Shown: positions 1 to 8,023, counted from the first letter of the stretch. The stretch: DNA of 26,829 nt from JAKSCF01 sp028279945 (GCA_028279945.1 JANQMT010000109.1:1-26829), one strand, 5' to 3'. Notes: a model not told the origin generated them from the letters alone. Program-made: numbers and translations.

Positions 1-693
1 GGCTTCGTCGCTTCCAAGGTCGGCAACAAGGAAAACTCCACAGAAGACATCCAGGTACCTCAATCCCTTTCTTTTTTTAGAGAGGTATCGATTTCCGGAA
101 GTATCGTCCTCATGATCGTATTTATCGTGGTAGGTATTTTTATTCCTGCTCTAACCCCGGAAGGGGAAGTATTGATAATTTATACATTGAAGAAAGGTCT
201 GGCTTTTGGTGCCGGTCTTACGATTATGCTTAACGGTGTCCGGATGTTGATCAGTCAGATCGTTCCTGCCTTTAAGGGAATTTCTGAAAAGATTGTACCT
301 GATGCGATTCCCGGATTTGACTGCCCGCTGCTGTTTAACTACAGACCCAATGCAGTGATTATTGGCTTTATAGTGGCTATGACCACCTCCACAATCCTGA
401 TGATTATCAGCAATACTTTTAACGTTTTTGGTGTGATCTTAGTGCCCATGGTCATCATATCTTTCTTTGAATGTGGAGCAGCAGCCGTAGTGGCGGATGC
501 CCAAGGAGGCCTCAGAGGAGCGATTATAGGAACATTCTGCGCTGCATGCGCTGTTGTCGGGCTGGTGGGAATTTCTGCTGCTATGACTTATTCCAATACG
601 ATTCAGAACTGGATACTTATCTTTGGCGGTAATGATATTTCCTTGTTCGGAACGATCACTAAATATATCATCAGTGCATTTACATCAATTTAG
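1..693 (+). CDS. PTS EIIC component, ascorbate/UlaA-like (5' end outside window)
   Basis: The open frame runs in from the left edge with no start in the window, so this is the C-terminal 230 residues of an integral membrane sugar permease of the phosphotransferase system. It is strongly hydrophobic, with about five or six membrane segments. The motif FNYRPNAVIIGF, preceded by PGFDCP, matches the conserved loop of the ascorbate-type EIIC family (UlaA/SgaT). EIIC moves the sugar across the membrane while EIIB phosphorylates it. No EIIB is in the window, so it is probably upstream. The gene ends 25 bases before the SIS gene and belongs to one operon with the four genes that follow. The family is clear; the substrate is not, because this family also includes members for unknown pentose- or hexose-like compounds. 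Confidence 0.85.
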   Translation, partial: GFVASKVGNKENSTEDIQVPQSLSFFREVSISGSIVLMIVFIVVGIFIPALTPEGEVLIIYTLKKGLAFGAGLTIMLNGVRMLISQIVPAFKGISEKIVPDAIPGFDCPLLFNYRPNAVIIGFIVAMTTSTILMIISNTFNVFGVILVPMVIISFFECGAAAVVADAQGGLRGAIIGTFCAACAVVGLVGISAAMTYSNTIQNWILIFGGNDISLFGTITKYIISAFTSI

Positions 694-718
694 CGGATGG
701 GGAAAGGAGAAGGTTAGT

Positions 719-1480
719 ATGGTTTCCCCGGTGGAAGGATTCAAGGACATTATTTCAAATGCCTTCGAAGAGATTATTGTAGATGAGGATAATCAGCAGG
801 CCTTGGCAACAGGGGCTCAATGGATAGCCAGGGCAATCCGGCAAGACAGGATCATTTATATCGCAGGAATCGGCGGTCATGCCAATATTTGTGCGGAGGA
901 ATGCTTATTCCGAACAGGAATGCTGGTGCCACTGAGTCCCATGCTGGATGTGACCAATTTAATGGATGGAACTAAGAAGGCAAAAAAGCAAAAAACGGCA
1001 GCAGGGTATGCAGCGGAATCATTGAGGCGATACGGTGTTAAACAAGAGGATGTAATGATCGTGATCAACGCTTACTCCATCAGCTACCTGACAGTGGATT
1101 TTGCACTGGAAGCCAGAAAGGCAGGATTAAACGTTATTGGGATCGGATCAAAGGCATTTGCAAAAAATGCAATACTGGATAATGAAAGCTGTCATAGCAG
1201 CAGAGCCAAGCTTTATGAAGCCGTTGATGTGTATATTGATTGTAAAATGGCACCGGAAGATGCGGCTGTTTCAATAGCGGGATGTGCCCAAAAGCTGGGG
1301 CCTACTTCCACATTATGCCAGATGTTTGCCCTCCATGTTCTCATGATCAAAGCTGCGGAGGTATTGAGCTCCCATGGGAAAGAAATACCTGTCTGGCGAA
1401 GCATCAATATACCGGGAGGCAGGGAATACAACAAAGAGTATCTGCAGCAATACGGAACCAGGATAAAATTTTTGCTCTGA
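719..1480 (+). CDS. SIS-domain sugar-phosphate-binding protein (COG4821/UPF0309-like)
   Basis: A 253-residue protein. The frame stays open back to 623, but the ATG at 719 follows AAAGGAGAAGG at a good distance and gives the usual family length, so I chose it. The N-terminal half has an SIS fold pattern: IYIAGIGGHANICAEE around residues 44-59, then a second strand VMIVINAYSIS around residues 108-118. The C-terminal part has GPTSTLCQMFALHVLMIKA and ends in RSINIPGG, as in the uncharacterised COG4821/UPF0309 SIS proteins. SIS domains bind phosphosugars and usually isomerise or deaminate them. Its place directly after a PTS EIIC suggests that it acts on the imported sugar phosphate. The exact reaction is unknown. 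Confidence 0.8.
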   Translation: MVSPVEGFKDIISNAFEEIIVDEDNQQALATGAQWIARAIRQDRIIYIAGIGGHANICAEECLFRTGMLVPLSPMLDVTNLMDGTKKAKKQKTAAGYAAESLRRYGVKQEDVMIVINAYSISYLTVDFALEARKAGLNVIGIGSKAFAKNAILDNESCHSSRAKLYEAVDVYIDCKMAPEDAAVSIAGCAQKLGPTSTLCQMFALHVLMIKAAEVLSSHGKEIPVWRSINIPGGREYNKEYLQQYGTRIKFLL

Positions 1481-1521
1481 TGAGAAGTTATAATAGTTGA
1501 AAACCTGAAGGAGGTTACTGA

Positions 1522-2541
1522 TTGGAAACTTTAAGGATAGGTATAATCGGCACGGGTCGAATGGGAATGATCCATGCAAGGAATTTCAGAGAATTTGTTC
1601 CGTACGCTAAAGTCGTATCCTTTTGTGATATAGCGGCAGAGTCCTGTCAGGCTGCATGTAAAGAATTTGGCATTCAAAGATATTATTCGGATTATAGGGA
1701 AATGCTCAAAAGAGATGAACTTGATGCCGTAGTAGTAGCCACTCCGGTGGCTTCTCATTGTGATATCGTCATAGAGGCAGCACGGCGTAAAAAGCATATT
1801 TTATGTGAAAAACCCATGGCAATGGATGGGGCTCAATGTGAAAAAATGCGGCAAGCAGTAGCGGAACACAACATTATTTTCCTTTTAGCCTTTGTAAAAA
1901 GATTTGATAAAAGCCACAGATTAGCTAAAGAGGTAATCCATAGCGGTGAAATTGGTGAAGTGGTAATGGTAAAAGCTTCTTCAAGAACACCAGGATTTCC
2001 CAAGCCATGGCAGTATGATGTTTCTATCAGTAATGGGTTGCTTTCAGAGCTCAGCTGTCATGATATTGATGCCATGCGCTGGTTTGCCGGAGCGGAATTT
2101 CAGTCGGTGTATGCGATTGCCGGTAATTACCGCTCTCCTGATGTACGGGAAAAATTTCCGGATTATTACGACACCGTAGCGGTTTTGGCTGAATTTTATA
2201 ATAATGTGCAAGGGCTGATGGACGGGGCTTTTTCCGTACAGTATGGATATGATTCCAAGATAGAAATATTAGGAACAAAGGGCTGTATTCAAATCGGAAA
2301 TATTCATGATGATTGCATGGTCAAGTATACAAAAGCCGGGGGAGAAAGCCGGGGTACTGTGAAGTCTTGGAAAGACGTGTATCGCGATGCTTTTATAGAA
2401 GCAGCGAAGCATTTTTATGAGTGTGTGAGGAAGGGAAAATCACCCGAGGCAACAGCCTATGACGGGGAAATGGCGCTTCAAGCAGTGAATGCCTGTTATC
2501 GGTCTCTGAGAGAAAAAAGCAAAATAAAGATGCCGATTTGA
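1522..2541 (+). CDS. Gfo/Idh/MocA-family NAD(P)-dependent oxidoreductase
   Basis: A 339-residue protein starting at a TTG codon, supported by GGAGG about 9 bases upstream and by the immediate Rossmann strand RIGIIGTGRMG (residues 5-15), the dinucleotide-binding glycine motif. The catalytic motif CEKP places the usual lysine at residue 97. The second catalytic pair of inositol 2-dehydrogenase (Asp, four residues before His) appears as Glu176 and His180, a substitution common in the family, followed by DIDAMRWF. The closest-looking relatives are myo- or scyllo-inositol dehydrogenases, but the family covers many sugars and substrate cannot be called. It lies in the PTS operon between the SIS and EIIA genes, so it probably oxidises or reduces the imported sugar or its phosphate in the cytoplasm. 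Confidence 0.85.
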   Translation: METLRIGIIGTGRMGMIHARNFREFVPYAKVVSFCDIAAESCQAACKEFGIQRYYSDYREMLKRDELDAVVVATPVASHCDIVIEAARRKKHILCEKPMAMDGAQCEKMRQAVAEHNIIFLLAFVKRFDKSHRLAKEVIHSGEIGEVVMVKASSRTPGFPKPWQYDVSISNGLLSELSCHDIDAMRWFAGAEFQSVYAIAGNYRSPDVREKFPDYYDTVAVLAEFYNNVQGLMDGAFSVQYGYDSKIEILGTKGCIQIGNIHDDCMVKYTKAGGESRGTVKSWKDVYRDAFIEAAKHFYECVRKGKSPEATAYDGEMALQAVNACYRSLREKSKIKMPI

Positions 2542-2725
2542 GTGAATAAAGCAGCTATAAATTTGCCACAATGAATTGGATGCAAATTGAGCTTTTCAGA
2601 ATAGAGGAGCCTGACATATACTTATGCTGAAACGGCATGATAAGAAATCGGACTATATTAACCAAAGATCTATCAGAAGTTTTAAACTTAAAGCTCATGC
2701 TTACTTGAAAGGAGATACACAGCCC

Positions 2726-3175
2726 GTGTTAAAAGACTTATTGACGGAGAAAACCATTAAGGTGAATGTTGATGCAAAGAATTGGGAAGACGCCATACGA
2801 ATAGGGGGTGAGATGCTGGTAGAAAATGGCTTTGTGGAGAAGCGCTATGTAGATGCTATGATAAAAAGCGTGAAAGAGCTGGGTCCCTATATTGTCATAA
2901 CGTCAGGGGTTGCTATGCCTCATGCCCGTCCGGAAGACGGGGTAAAAAAGGCCTGTATGAGTTTGATAACGCTTAAGGAGCCTGTTGTCTTTGATGACGA
3001 TGAGCCGGTGAGGCTTTTTATCGGACTTGGCGCAGTGGATCATCATACCCATTTAAAAACGCTTTCTGAATTGATGAAGCTCCTTTCCGATAATACCAGC
3101 TTAAATCGTCTCTTCAAAGCCGCCACGGTAGAGGAAGTGGTTAATGTAGTAAAAAGTTGCTCAAATCTTGAATAG
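2726..3175 (+). CDS. PTS EIIA component, mannitol/fructose/ascorbate type
   Basis: Cytoplasmic phosphocarrier that takes phosphate from HPr and passes it to EIIB. The phosphorylated histidine is in SGVAMPHARPEDGV, His66 counting from the start used here. The frame is open back to an ATG at 2624, but that ATG has its nearest purine-rich stretch about 14 bases away and would add 34 polar residues with no family match. The GTG at 2726 lies 10 bases after GAAAGGAGA and gives a 149-residue protein, the normal length of stand-alone EIIA domains, so I prefer it. The domain runs from residue 1 (VLKDLL) to the C-terminal helix. It is the partner of the EIIC at the start of the window. The gap of about 180 bases after the preceding gene shows no clear terminator. 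Confidence 0.85.
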   Translation: MLKDLLTEKTIKVNVDAKNWEDAIRIGGEMLVENGFVEKRYVDAMIKSVKELGPYIVITSGVAMPHARPEDGVKKACMSLITLKEPVVFDDDEPVRLFIGLGAVDHHTHLKTLSELMKLLSDNTSLNRLFKAATVEEVVNVVKSCSNLE

Positions 3176-3229
3176 ATCACCAGAACAAAAACAGTATCGT
3201 TAAATTGTTGTAGAGAGGAGAAGATATAA

Positions 3230-3688
3230 ATGATAATAGAAGCCAAAATAGAAGAAATGGGACTGCATCTACCGGAACCAAGAAAACCCCGTGCAGCATA
3301 CGTACCTGTGAGGCAGGTAGGTAAATTGCTTTATGTCTCAGGCCAATCCTGTAAAAAAGACGGAAAATATGTTGTTGAGGGGAAGCTGGGCCAGGAGCTG
3401 ACCATAGAACAAGGACAGATAGCAGCCCGGCAAGCCATGTTAAACACATTAGGCGCTGTGAAAGGCTATCTAGGAGATTTAGATAAAATAAAGCAATTTA
3501 TCAAGATCAATGGATATGTACGATCTGTTGATGGTTTTTTGGAACAGCCTACAGTCATTGACGGAGCATCACTGTTGCTGGAACAATTATTCGGAGAAGC
3601 AGGGAAGCATGCAAGGACTGCGCTTTCAGCCAATGAGCTGCCTTTCGGAACACCTGTTGAGATTGAAGCAATACTGGAAATAAAATAA
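3230..3688 (+). CDS. RidA/YjgF-family protein, long COG0251 subgroup
   Basis: A 152-residue protein with ribosome site GAGAGGAG before the ATG. The features are those of the longer RidA-like subgroup: LLYVSGQS at residues 33-40, GKLGQELTIEQGQIAARQAMLN (residues 51-72), GDLDKIKQFIKINGYV, and HARTALSANELPFGTPVEIEAIL near the end. Arg129 in HART matches the arginine that RidA enzymes use to bind the carboxylate of imine substrates, so imine/enamine deaminase activity is possible. It is the last gene of the PTS operon. A RidA member beside SIS and dehydrogenase genes would fit a pathway that produces a reactive imine, for example from an amino sugar, but that is inference. The short gap after EIIA has no terminator. 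Confidence 0.85.
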   Translation: MIIEAKIEEMGLHLPEPRKPRAAYVPVRQVGKLLYVSGQSCKKDGKYVVEGKLGQELTIEQGQIAARQAMLNTLGAVKGYLGDLDKIKQFIKINGYVRSVDGFLEQPTVIDGASLLLEQLFGEAGKHARTALSANELPFGTPVEIEAILEIK

Positions 3689-3747
3689 AATACAAGGGAT
3701 GGTCCCGAAATGTCTTTTACAAATAAAAGCACTAAATAATCTTAAGA

Positions 3748-3792
3748 CTGACATATCGTTGACATACTCCGGTTGTACTATGGTTTTGGAAA
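3748..3792 (+). promoter_or_regulatory. Tandem TTGACA-type activator box and -10 element upstream of the secreted protein gene
   Basis: CTGACA (3748-3753) and TTGACA (3759-3764) form a direct repeat with 11-base period. A -10-like TACTAT follows at 3776-3781, then GGTTTTGGAAA. The second TTGACA is only 11 bases from the -10, so it cannot be an ordinary -35. The same arrangement recurs at 4490-4534, with 30 of 45 positions identical when aligned by eye. Direct repeats of 11 bases just upstream of a -10 are how PhoB/PhoP-type OmpR-family regulators act, so this may be a target of the response regulator at 4697. Confidence 0.5.
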
Positions 3793-3837
3793 GGCAATAA
3801 CGCCAATCTAAAAAAAATCAAAAAGGAGATAAGAGAG

Positions 3838-4338
3838 ATGAAAAAAATAGTAACAATCGGATTAGTAGGGATAATGGCTGCAGCGTCCCTTACAGGAATC
3901 GCAAGCGCACACACAAAGCCACAATCAAGCGAGCTGACAATGAAGGCGATACCAGCAGTTAGGACTCAAGCAGCAGAGGAAATGCCGGAGTCAATGACAT
4001 TGCTATTAGAGGGGACTGGAGAGGGTGGTATTACAATTAAGAAAGGTACATATATGGATGCAGCCGAATTGACCAATAGTGTACCGGCGCAAGCTATAAA
4101 ATCTAATGCGATGGTTAATGAAACCGAACAAGATTTTGAAGCCTATCATATCAATGGTAACAATTACTTTGAATTAAGAGATATAGCCAAAGCTGTGAGC
4201 GAATCAACTAAGAAATTTGACATAACTTGGGATGAGATTCAAGACAGCATAAATATCACAACAGTCACAGATTATGCCGAAGCGCTTAACATTGATTGGG
4301 AAGGCGAAAGTCAGTCTGTACTAATAAAGGCAGATTAG
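3838..4338 (+). CDS. Secreted protein with a copper amine oxidase N-terminal-like stalk module
   Basis: A 166-residue exported protein with ribosome site AAGGAG. The signal peptide is plain: MKK, a hydrophobic stretch from residue 4, and an A-x-A cleavage site at ASA around residues 22-24. The C-terminal part holds one stalk-type module, starting near FEAYHINGNNYFELRDIAKA and ending near WDEIQDSINITT (about residues 98-141). This module, named after copper amine oxidase N-terminal domains, is common in exported proteins of Clostridia and is probably structural rather than catalytic. The middle region has no recognisable domain. It has its own promoter region (3748-3792) and a terminator at 4381. 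Similar control elements before the downstream two-component system suggest that it belongs to that regulon. Function unknown. Confidence 0.75.
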   Translation: MKKIVTIGLVGIMAAASLTGIASAHTKPQSSELTMKAIPAVRTQAAEEMPESMTLLLEGTGEGGITIKKGTYMDAAELTNSVPAQAIKSNAMVNETEQDFEAYHINGNNYFELRDIAKAVSESTKKFDITWDEIQDSINITTVTDYAEALNIDWEGESQSVLIKAD

Positions 4339-4380
4339 GATTATATAAAACCCAAGATTTAAATACATGTAAATATAATA

Positions 4381-4421
4381 AGGACTGAAATATATTTTTA
4401 TATAATCAGTCCTATTTTGTT
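4381..4421 (+). terminator. Rho-independent terminator after the secreted protein gene
   Basis: AGGACTGA (4381-4388) pairs perfectly with TCAGTCCT (about 4405-4412) around an A+T-rich loop that can pair further, followed by ATTTTGTTT. It lies about 40 bases after the stop codon of the secreted protein gene and would separate it from the downstream two-component operon. Confidence 0.7.
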
Positions 4422-4489
4422 TAAGTAATAAAATTAAAAAAAACGAGATATAACCAAATTAATTTGCAAAAAAAGTAAAAAACCTCAAA

Positions 4490-4534
4490 TTGACACAGTA
4501 TTGACACATCGAAATTGTATTATAGTTTTAGAAA
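4490..4534 (+). promoter_or_regulatory. Tandem TTGACA box and -10 upstream of the two-component operon
   Basis: TTGACA at 4490-4495 and 4501-4506 (11-base period) is followed after 11 bases by TATTAT (4518-4523) and AGTTTTAGAAA. This is the same layout as at 3748-3792. No terminator is visible between this promoter and the response regulator gene at 4697, so it is probably the promoter of the regulator-kinase pair, which would make the system self-regulating. The 358-base spacer 4339-4696 otherwise holds the terminator at 4381 and the gene remnant at 4551. Confidence 0.5.
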
Positions 4535-4550
4535 AGAGCTGAGGAAGTGT

Positions 4551-4655
4551 AAGGAGACAAAAAAAGAAAATAGATTAGTAGCATTAGAAGCAGCGGGAAT
4601 AATAGCTGTAACGTTATTTACAAGTATTAGAGAATCAGCTGTTTTGTGCTTATAA
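4551..4655 (+). pseudogene. Decayed duplicate of the start of the secreted protein gene
   Basis: After the second tandem box comes AAGGAGACAAAAAAAG, the same ribosome-site context as the secreted protein gene (AAGGAGATAAGAGAG), but the ATG is missing. From 4572 one frame reads RLVALEAAGIIAVTLFTSI, resembling the intact signal peptide IGLVGIMAAASLTGIAS, then stops at 4653-4655. Promoter box, ribosome site and signal peptide correspond in order and spacing, so I read this as the 5' remnant of a tandem duplication whose body was lost. It has no start codon and is not counted as a gene. A transcribed leader with no coding role is the alternative. Confidence 0.5.
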
Positions 4656-4696
4656 AGATTGCTATAATAAAATGAGAAAAAAATTGAGGTGCCACG

Positions 4697-5374
4697 TTGA
4701 AAAAAACTATCTTAGTAGTTGAAGATGACAAACGACTGAATGAAATGATTACGGATAATTTAGATGAAGAAGGCTACCGTGTTCTTTGTGCTTATGATGG
4801 AGATGAAGCAATAGATATTTTTGATGAAAACAAAGTAGATCTTGTGCTTATTGATATTATGATGCCTAAAATCGACGGATGGTCGGTTTGTAGACGGCTC
4901 AGAAAACAATCAGATGTCATTATAGTGATTATAAGCGCTAGAAGCACAGAAGATGACAAACTGCAAGGCTATGAATTAGGAGCGGATGACTATGTTGTCA
5001 AACCCTTTAGTCCCATGGTTTTAGTGGCGAAAATAAAAACACTTTTCAATAGATTTAATGGCGAAACGATCAAAGATAACGTAATAAAAAAAGGTAGAAT
5101 TTCAGTAGATAAGAGCAGCTATTTAGTAAAAATAGATGAAAAAAATGTACAGCTGACTGCAAAAGAATATGGACTTCTTTTACTTTTTATAGAGAATGAA
5201 AATAGAGTTTTTGATAGAGATAAACTGATAAAAGACATCTGGGGGTATGATTACTTTGGTGAAAACAGAGTAGTGGATGCCAAAATAAAAACTTTAAGGA
5301 AAAAGCTTGGCGACTGTTCCAGCTATATAAAAACTATTGTAGGAATTGGCTACAAATTTGAGGTGGATAGATGA
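4697..5374 (+). CDS. OmpR/PhoB-family response regulator
   Basis: A 225-residue protein from a TTG start preceded by GAGGT. The N-terminal receiver domain (about 1-118) has the acidic pair at residues 10-11, the phosphorylated Asp53 in VLIDIMMPKIDG, and the conserved Lys102 in YVVKPFSP. The C-terminal winged-helix DNA-binding domain (about 128-223) has LTAKEYGLLLLF, the recognition region GENRVVDAKIKTLRKKLG, and GIGYKF at the end, all typical of the OmpR/PhoB class. Its stop codon overlaps the kinase start by four bases (ATGA), so the two proteins are coupled. Likely targets are the tandem TTGACA boxes at 3748 and 4490; the signal is unknown. Confidence 0.92.
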   Translation: MKKTILVVEDDKRLNEMITDNLDEEGYRVLCAYDGDEAIDIFDENKVDLVLIDIMMPKIDGWSVCRRLRKQSDVIIVIISARSTEDDKLQGYELGADDYVVKPFSPMVLVAKIKTLFNRFNGETIKDNVIKKGRISVDKSSYLVKIDEKNVQLTAKEYGLLLLFIENENRVFDRDKLIKDIWGYDYFGENRVVDAKIKTLRKKLGDCSSYIKTIVGIGYKFEVDR

Positions 5375-7125
5375 AAAAATCACTTTCTTTCAAAATATTT
5401 ATACTTGTTTTCGTAGCAGTTACACTTGTGATTACAGCAATTCTATATGGACAAACCCTATTCTTTGAAAAGTTTTATGAAGGGAAAAAAATAGATACCT
5501 TATCTAAGAACTTAGATGACTTTTTATTGGAATACCAAGCCGAAAATTGGTCTGATATTGAACTTTATAGAAAGATGGAGCAATTTTCAGCAGAAAATAA
5601 TGCGAGGTTGTATATAGCAAATAAGCCAGAATACATTAGTATAGAAATAGAAAAAGAAATTGATCCAAATACACAATACCTGATTACTGTCGCACAAGAA
5701 GACTACAGTTATTTTGATATCGTTATTAATAATGATGCTGTCTTGAACTCTGACATAACATTAAAACAGGGACAGGAAATTTATTTAGAAGGCATATTTG
5801 AGAGTGATGAGGTACTAATGCCCACTAAGATCAATGATTATGAAATAAAGGCAGACGCATCAGATGATACATTAAATATATTCTTTGCAGGCGAAGTGAA
5901 GCTGTGGAACTATTCTGTTTTAACCAATATTACTAAGCCGGCAACACTTGTGCCTAGAGAGACTATGACCATCGAACCTGCTCCATCATCTATCACAATG
6001 TCTGCTTCTAAGATACAAGTGCCATATAACATCTATAGAATTCCATACACCAATACAAAGGAAGTCAGTTTTACAAAAACGGTTGATATTAATGGTAGTG
6101 ATACTGTATTTATGATTCAAGCATCCCTTCAATCTGTTGATGAAGCATTTGGGTTCTTGACTGATTTTTATGTATATTTTTATATGATAGCTATAATTAT
6201 TTCTTTTATACTAGCTTTTATTTTTTCTAGAGTTATTGGAAAACCCATAGTAAAAATGACCCATACTGCAAAAAAAATGTCTGATATGGACTTTACAAGC
6301 AAGGTAGAGATTAAAAGTGGCGATGAACTTGGGATAATGGCGGAAAGCTTAAATACTTTATCATCTAATCTTGAGAATTCAATGAAAAACCTTGAAAATG
6401 CCAATGACAGGCTTAAAGAAGAAAACGAAAAAATACTAAAACAAGAACGCTTCAGAAAAGATTTTATTGCCAACGCCTCTCACGAGTTCAAAACACCGCT
6501 GGGTGTAATAAAAGGGTTTGCAGAAACAATAAGAAGAGGTGTTAAAAAAGCAAAAACAAATTATTACCTTGATGTTATAGTAGATGAAACAGAGAAAATG
6601 AATGACCTAGTGGTAGATATGCTGCTTCTTTCAAAGCTGGATGATGATAACGTCAATTATAAATTTTTAGCTTTTAAAATAAAAGATGTTATCGAAAGAG
6701 TGGTGTCACTTTTTGAAAATGAAATGAATGACAAGTTGATGACAACGACCATTGATGGGGAGTTCTTTGAGGTTTATGGAGATGAAGAGAAAATAGAAAG
6801 AGCTTTTATAAATTTAATGTCCAATGCTATAAAATATGGGGACAAAAACAGCGTTATCAAAATAAATGGAAAAAAGAACAACTCAAAAAATATCGTTGAA
6901 ATAGAGAATGATTGCAAAGATTTTTGCTACGAAAATATAGATGACATATGGGAAAGATTTTATAAAGGAGATGAGTCACATCAAAGAGATGATTCAGGTA
7001 CAGGACTGGGACTTTCCATCGTAAAATCTATATTGGACGTACATGGTGAAAAATGCGGTGTTTACCCAACAAAAAATGGCGTGCAGTTTTATTTTTCTCT
7101 TTCCATTTATAAAAGTAAAGAATAA
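5371..7125 (+). CDS. Membrane sensor histidine kinase
   Basis: A 584-residue partner of the preceding regulator. Membrane segment 1 spans about residues 7-27. A large extracellular part of about 235 residues has no family I recognise. Membrane segment 2 is near residues 266-287, followed by a HAMP linker (IGKPIVKMTHTAKKM) and a coiled coil. The dimerisation domain carries the phosphorylated His371 in ANASHEFKTPLG. The ATPase domain has the N box NLMSNAIKYG (Asn481 and Asn485) and the G box GTGLGLSIVKSI from Gly543. All catalytic motifs look intact. The long extracellular region suggests an envelope or extracytoplasmic signal. The gene ends at the hairpin-forming repeat at 7134-7186, which may terminate the operon. 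Confidence 0.93.
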   Translation: MKKSLSFKIFILVFVAVTLVITAILYGQTLFFEKFYEGKKIDTLSKNLDDFLLEYQAENWSDIELYRKMEQFSAENNARLYIANKPEYISIEIEKEIDPNTQYLITVAQEDYSYFDIVINNDAVLNSDITLKQGQEIYLEGIFESDEVLMPTKINDYEIKADASDDTLNIFFAGEVKLWNYSVLTNITKPATLVPRETMTIEPAPSSITMSASKIQVPYNIYRIPYTNTKEVSFTKTVDINGSDTVFMIQASLQSVDEAFGFLTDFYVYFYMIAIIISFILAFIFSRVIGKPIVKMTHTAKKMSDMDFTSKVEIKSGDELGIMAESLNTLSSNLENSMKNLENANDRLKEENEKILKQERFRKDFIANASHEFKTPLGVIKGFAETIRRGVKKAKTNYYLDVIVDETEKMNDLVVDMLLLSKLDDDNVNYKFLAFKIKDVIERVVSLFENEMNDKLMTTTIDGEFFEVYGDEEKIERAFINLMSNAIKYGDKNSVIKINGKKNNSKNIVEIENDCKDFCYENIDDIWERFYKGDESHQRDDSGTGLGLSIVKSILDVHGEKCGVYPTKNGVQFYFSLSIYKSKE

Positions 7126-7133
7126 GAGTAAAA

Positions 7134-7186
7134 GGGGGCGGTTTTTTTGGTTCAAATTGAACCAAAAAGAACCGTCCCTAAATATT
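7134..7186. repeat. Dispersed palindromic repeat, copy A (complete, hairpin-forming)
   Basis: The left arm GGGGGCGGTTTTTTTGGTTCAA mirrors the right arm that begins TTGAACC at 7157 and contains AAGAACCGTCCC, with one base missing and about two mismatches. The 30 bases 7157-7186 are identical to 22067-22096. It could act as a terminator for the kinase operon. The core GAACCAAAAAGAACCGTCCC resembles intergenic REP-like sequences of Firmicutes. No transposase is in the window. Confidence 0.7.
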
Positions 7187-7293
7187 TAGGTATTTAAGAA
7201 ATCATTTTTGGTAAGTATTACAGTATATCTATCACGATTGCATTGGTATTTTTTATGTCAGTACAAATATCTTTGATGAGAGGAGAGAAAAGA

Positions 7294-8019
7294 ATGCCTG
7301 AAACAATAAAAGAAATATTGATTGTTGGATTAAGAATAGTTACTATATTGCCTTTGCTGTTATTAGTCACAATATTTATGGGAAAACGTGCAATAGGTGA
7401 ACTTCCAATATTTGATTATTTAATTATTATCACCTTAGGGGCAGTTACCGGGGCTGATATCGCAGATCCTGATATTGACCACATACCCACTGTTATAGCA
7501 ATAGTCATCATTGGATTGCTCCAACGTATCGTAGCAAATTTGAAAATTACCAATCGTAAAGTTGGAGGATGGATAACATTTAAGCCAACTGTTGTTATTC
7601 AAAATGGTAAATTTATTAACCAAAACCTTAAAAAAATTCGATATTCAATTGATAATATACTTCAAATGCTTAGAGAAAAAGATGTATTTGATATTAGTGA
7701 TGTTGAAACAGCAATTGTTGAAGCTAACGGCGCTCTAAGTGTACTGAAAAAAACACAAAAAAATCCAGTTACATTAGAAGATATGGGAATTGTAAAACCA
7801 TCATCTTCTATTGCTCTGCCTATCATCATGGAGGGAAAAATCTATTCTGATGTTTTAAAAAAGTTTGATTTGGATGAAATATGGCTGCAGCAGCAATTGT
7901 ATCAACGAGGAATTAACAACATACAAAATGTTTTTTTTGCCTCTTTAAACGCCAATCGCCAGTTACATGTTTCCTTAAAAGATGATGATAATATAATAAT
8001 TCCACCTATAAAAAACTAA
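7294..8019 (+). CDS. DUF421 (YetF-like) membrane protein
   Basis: A 241-residue protein. The frame extends to an ATG at 7243, but AGGAGAG lies about 7 bases before the ATG at 7294, which gives the normal N-terminus of the family. Three membrane segments fill residues 1-85, including MGKRAIGELPIFDYLIIITLG, the hallmark of DUF421/YetF proteins. A cytoplasmic part of about 150 residues follows, with WITFKPTVVIQNGK and the later PLPIIMEGKI-type strand. Members of the family are linked to stress and spore-related membrane functions in Bacillus, but the molecular role is not established. It stands alone after the two-component operon and ends 4 bases before the end of the convergent gene. No terminator separates the two genes. 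Confidence 0.85.
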   Translation: MPETIKEILIVGLRIVTILPLLLLVTIFMGKRAIGELPIFDYLIIITLGAVTGADIADPDIDHIPTVIAIVIIGLLQRIVANLKITNRKVGGWITFKPTVVIQNGKFINQNLKKIRYSIDNILQMLREKDVFDISDVETAIVEANGALSVLKKTQKNPVTLEDMGIVKPSSSIALPIIMEGKIYSDVLKKFDLDEIWLQQQLYQRGINNIQNVFFASLNANRQLHVSLKDDDNIIIPPIKN

Positions 8020-8023
8020 CCTT

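Noticed and set aside
2624..2725. 34-residue N-terminal extension of the EIIA protein
   Set aside because: Its ATG has a poorly spaced ribosome site, and the GTG at 2726 is well placed and gives the normal family length.
3759..3764. TTGACA as a normal -35 for the secreted protein gene
   Set aside because: The only good -10 (TACTAT) is 11 bases away instead of 16-18, and a second TTGACA-like copy lies 11 bases upstream; an activator box explains it better.
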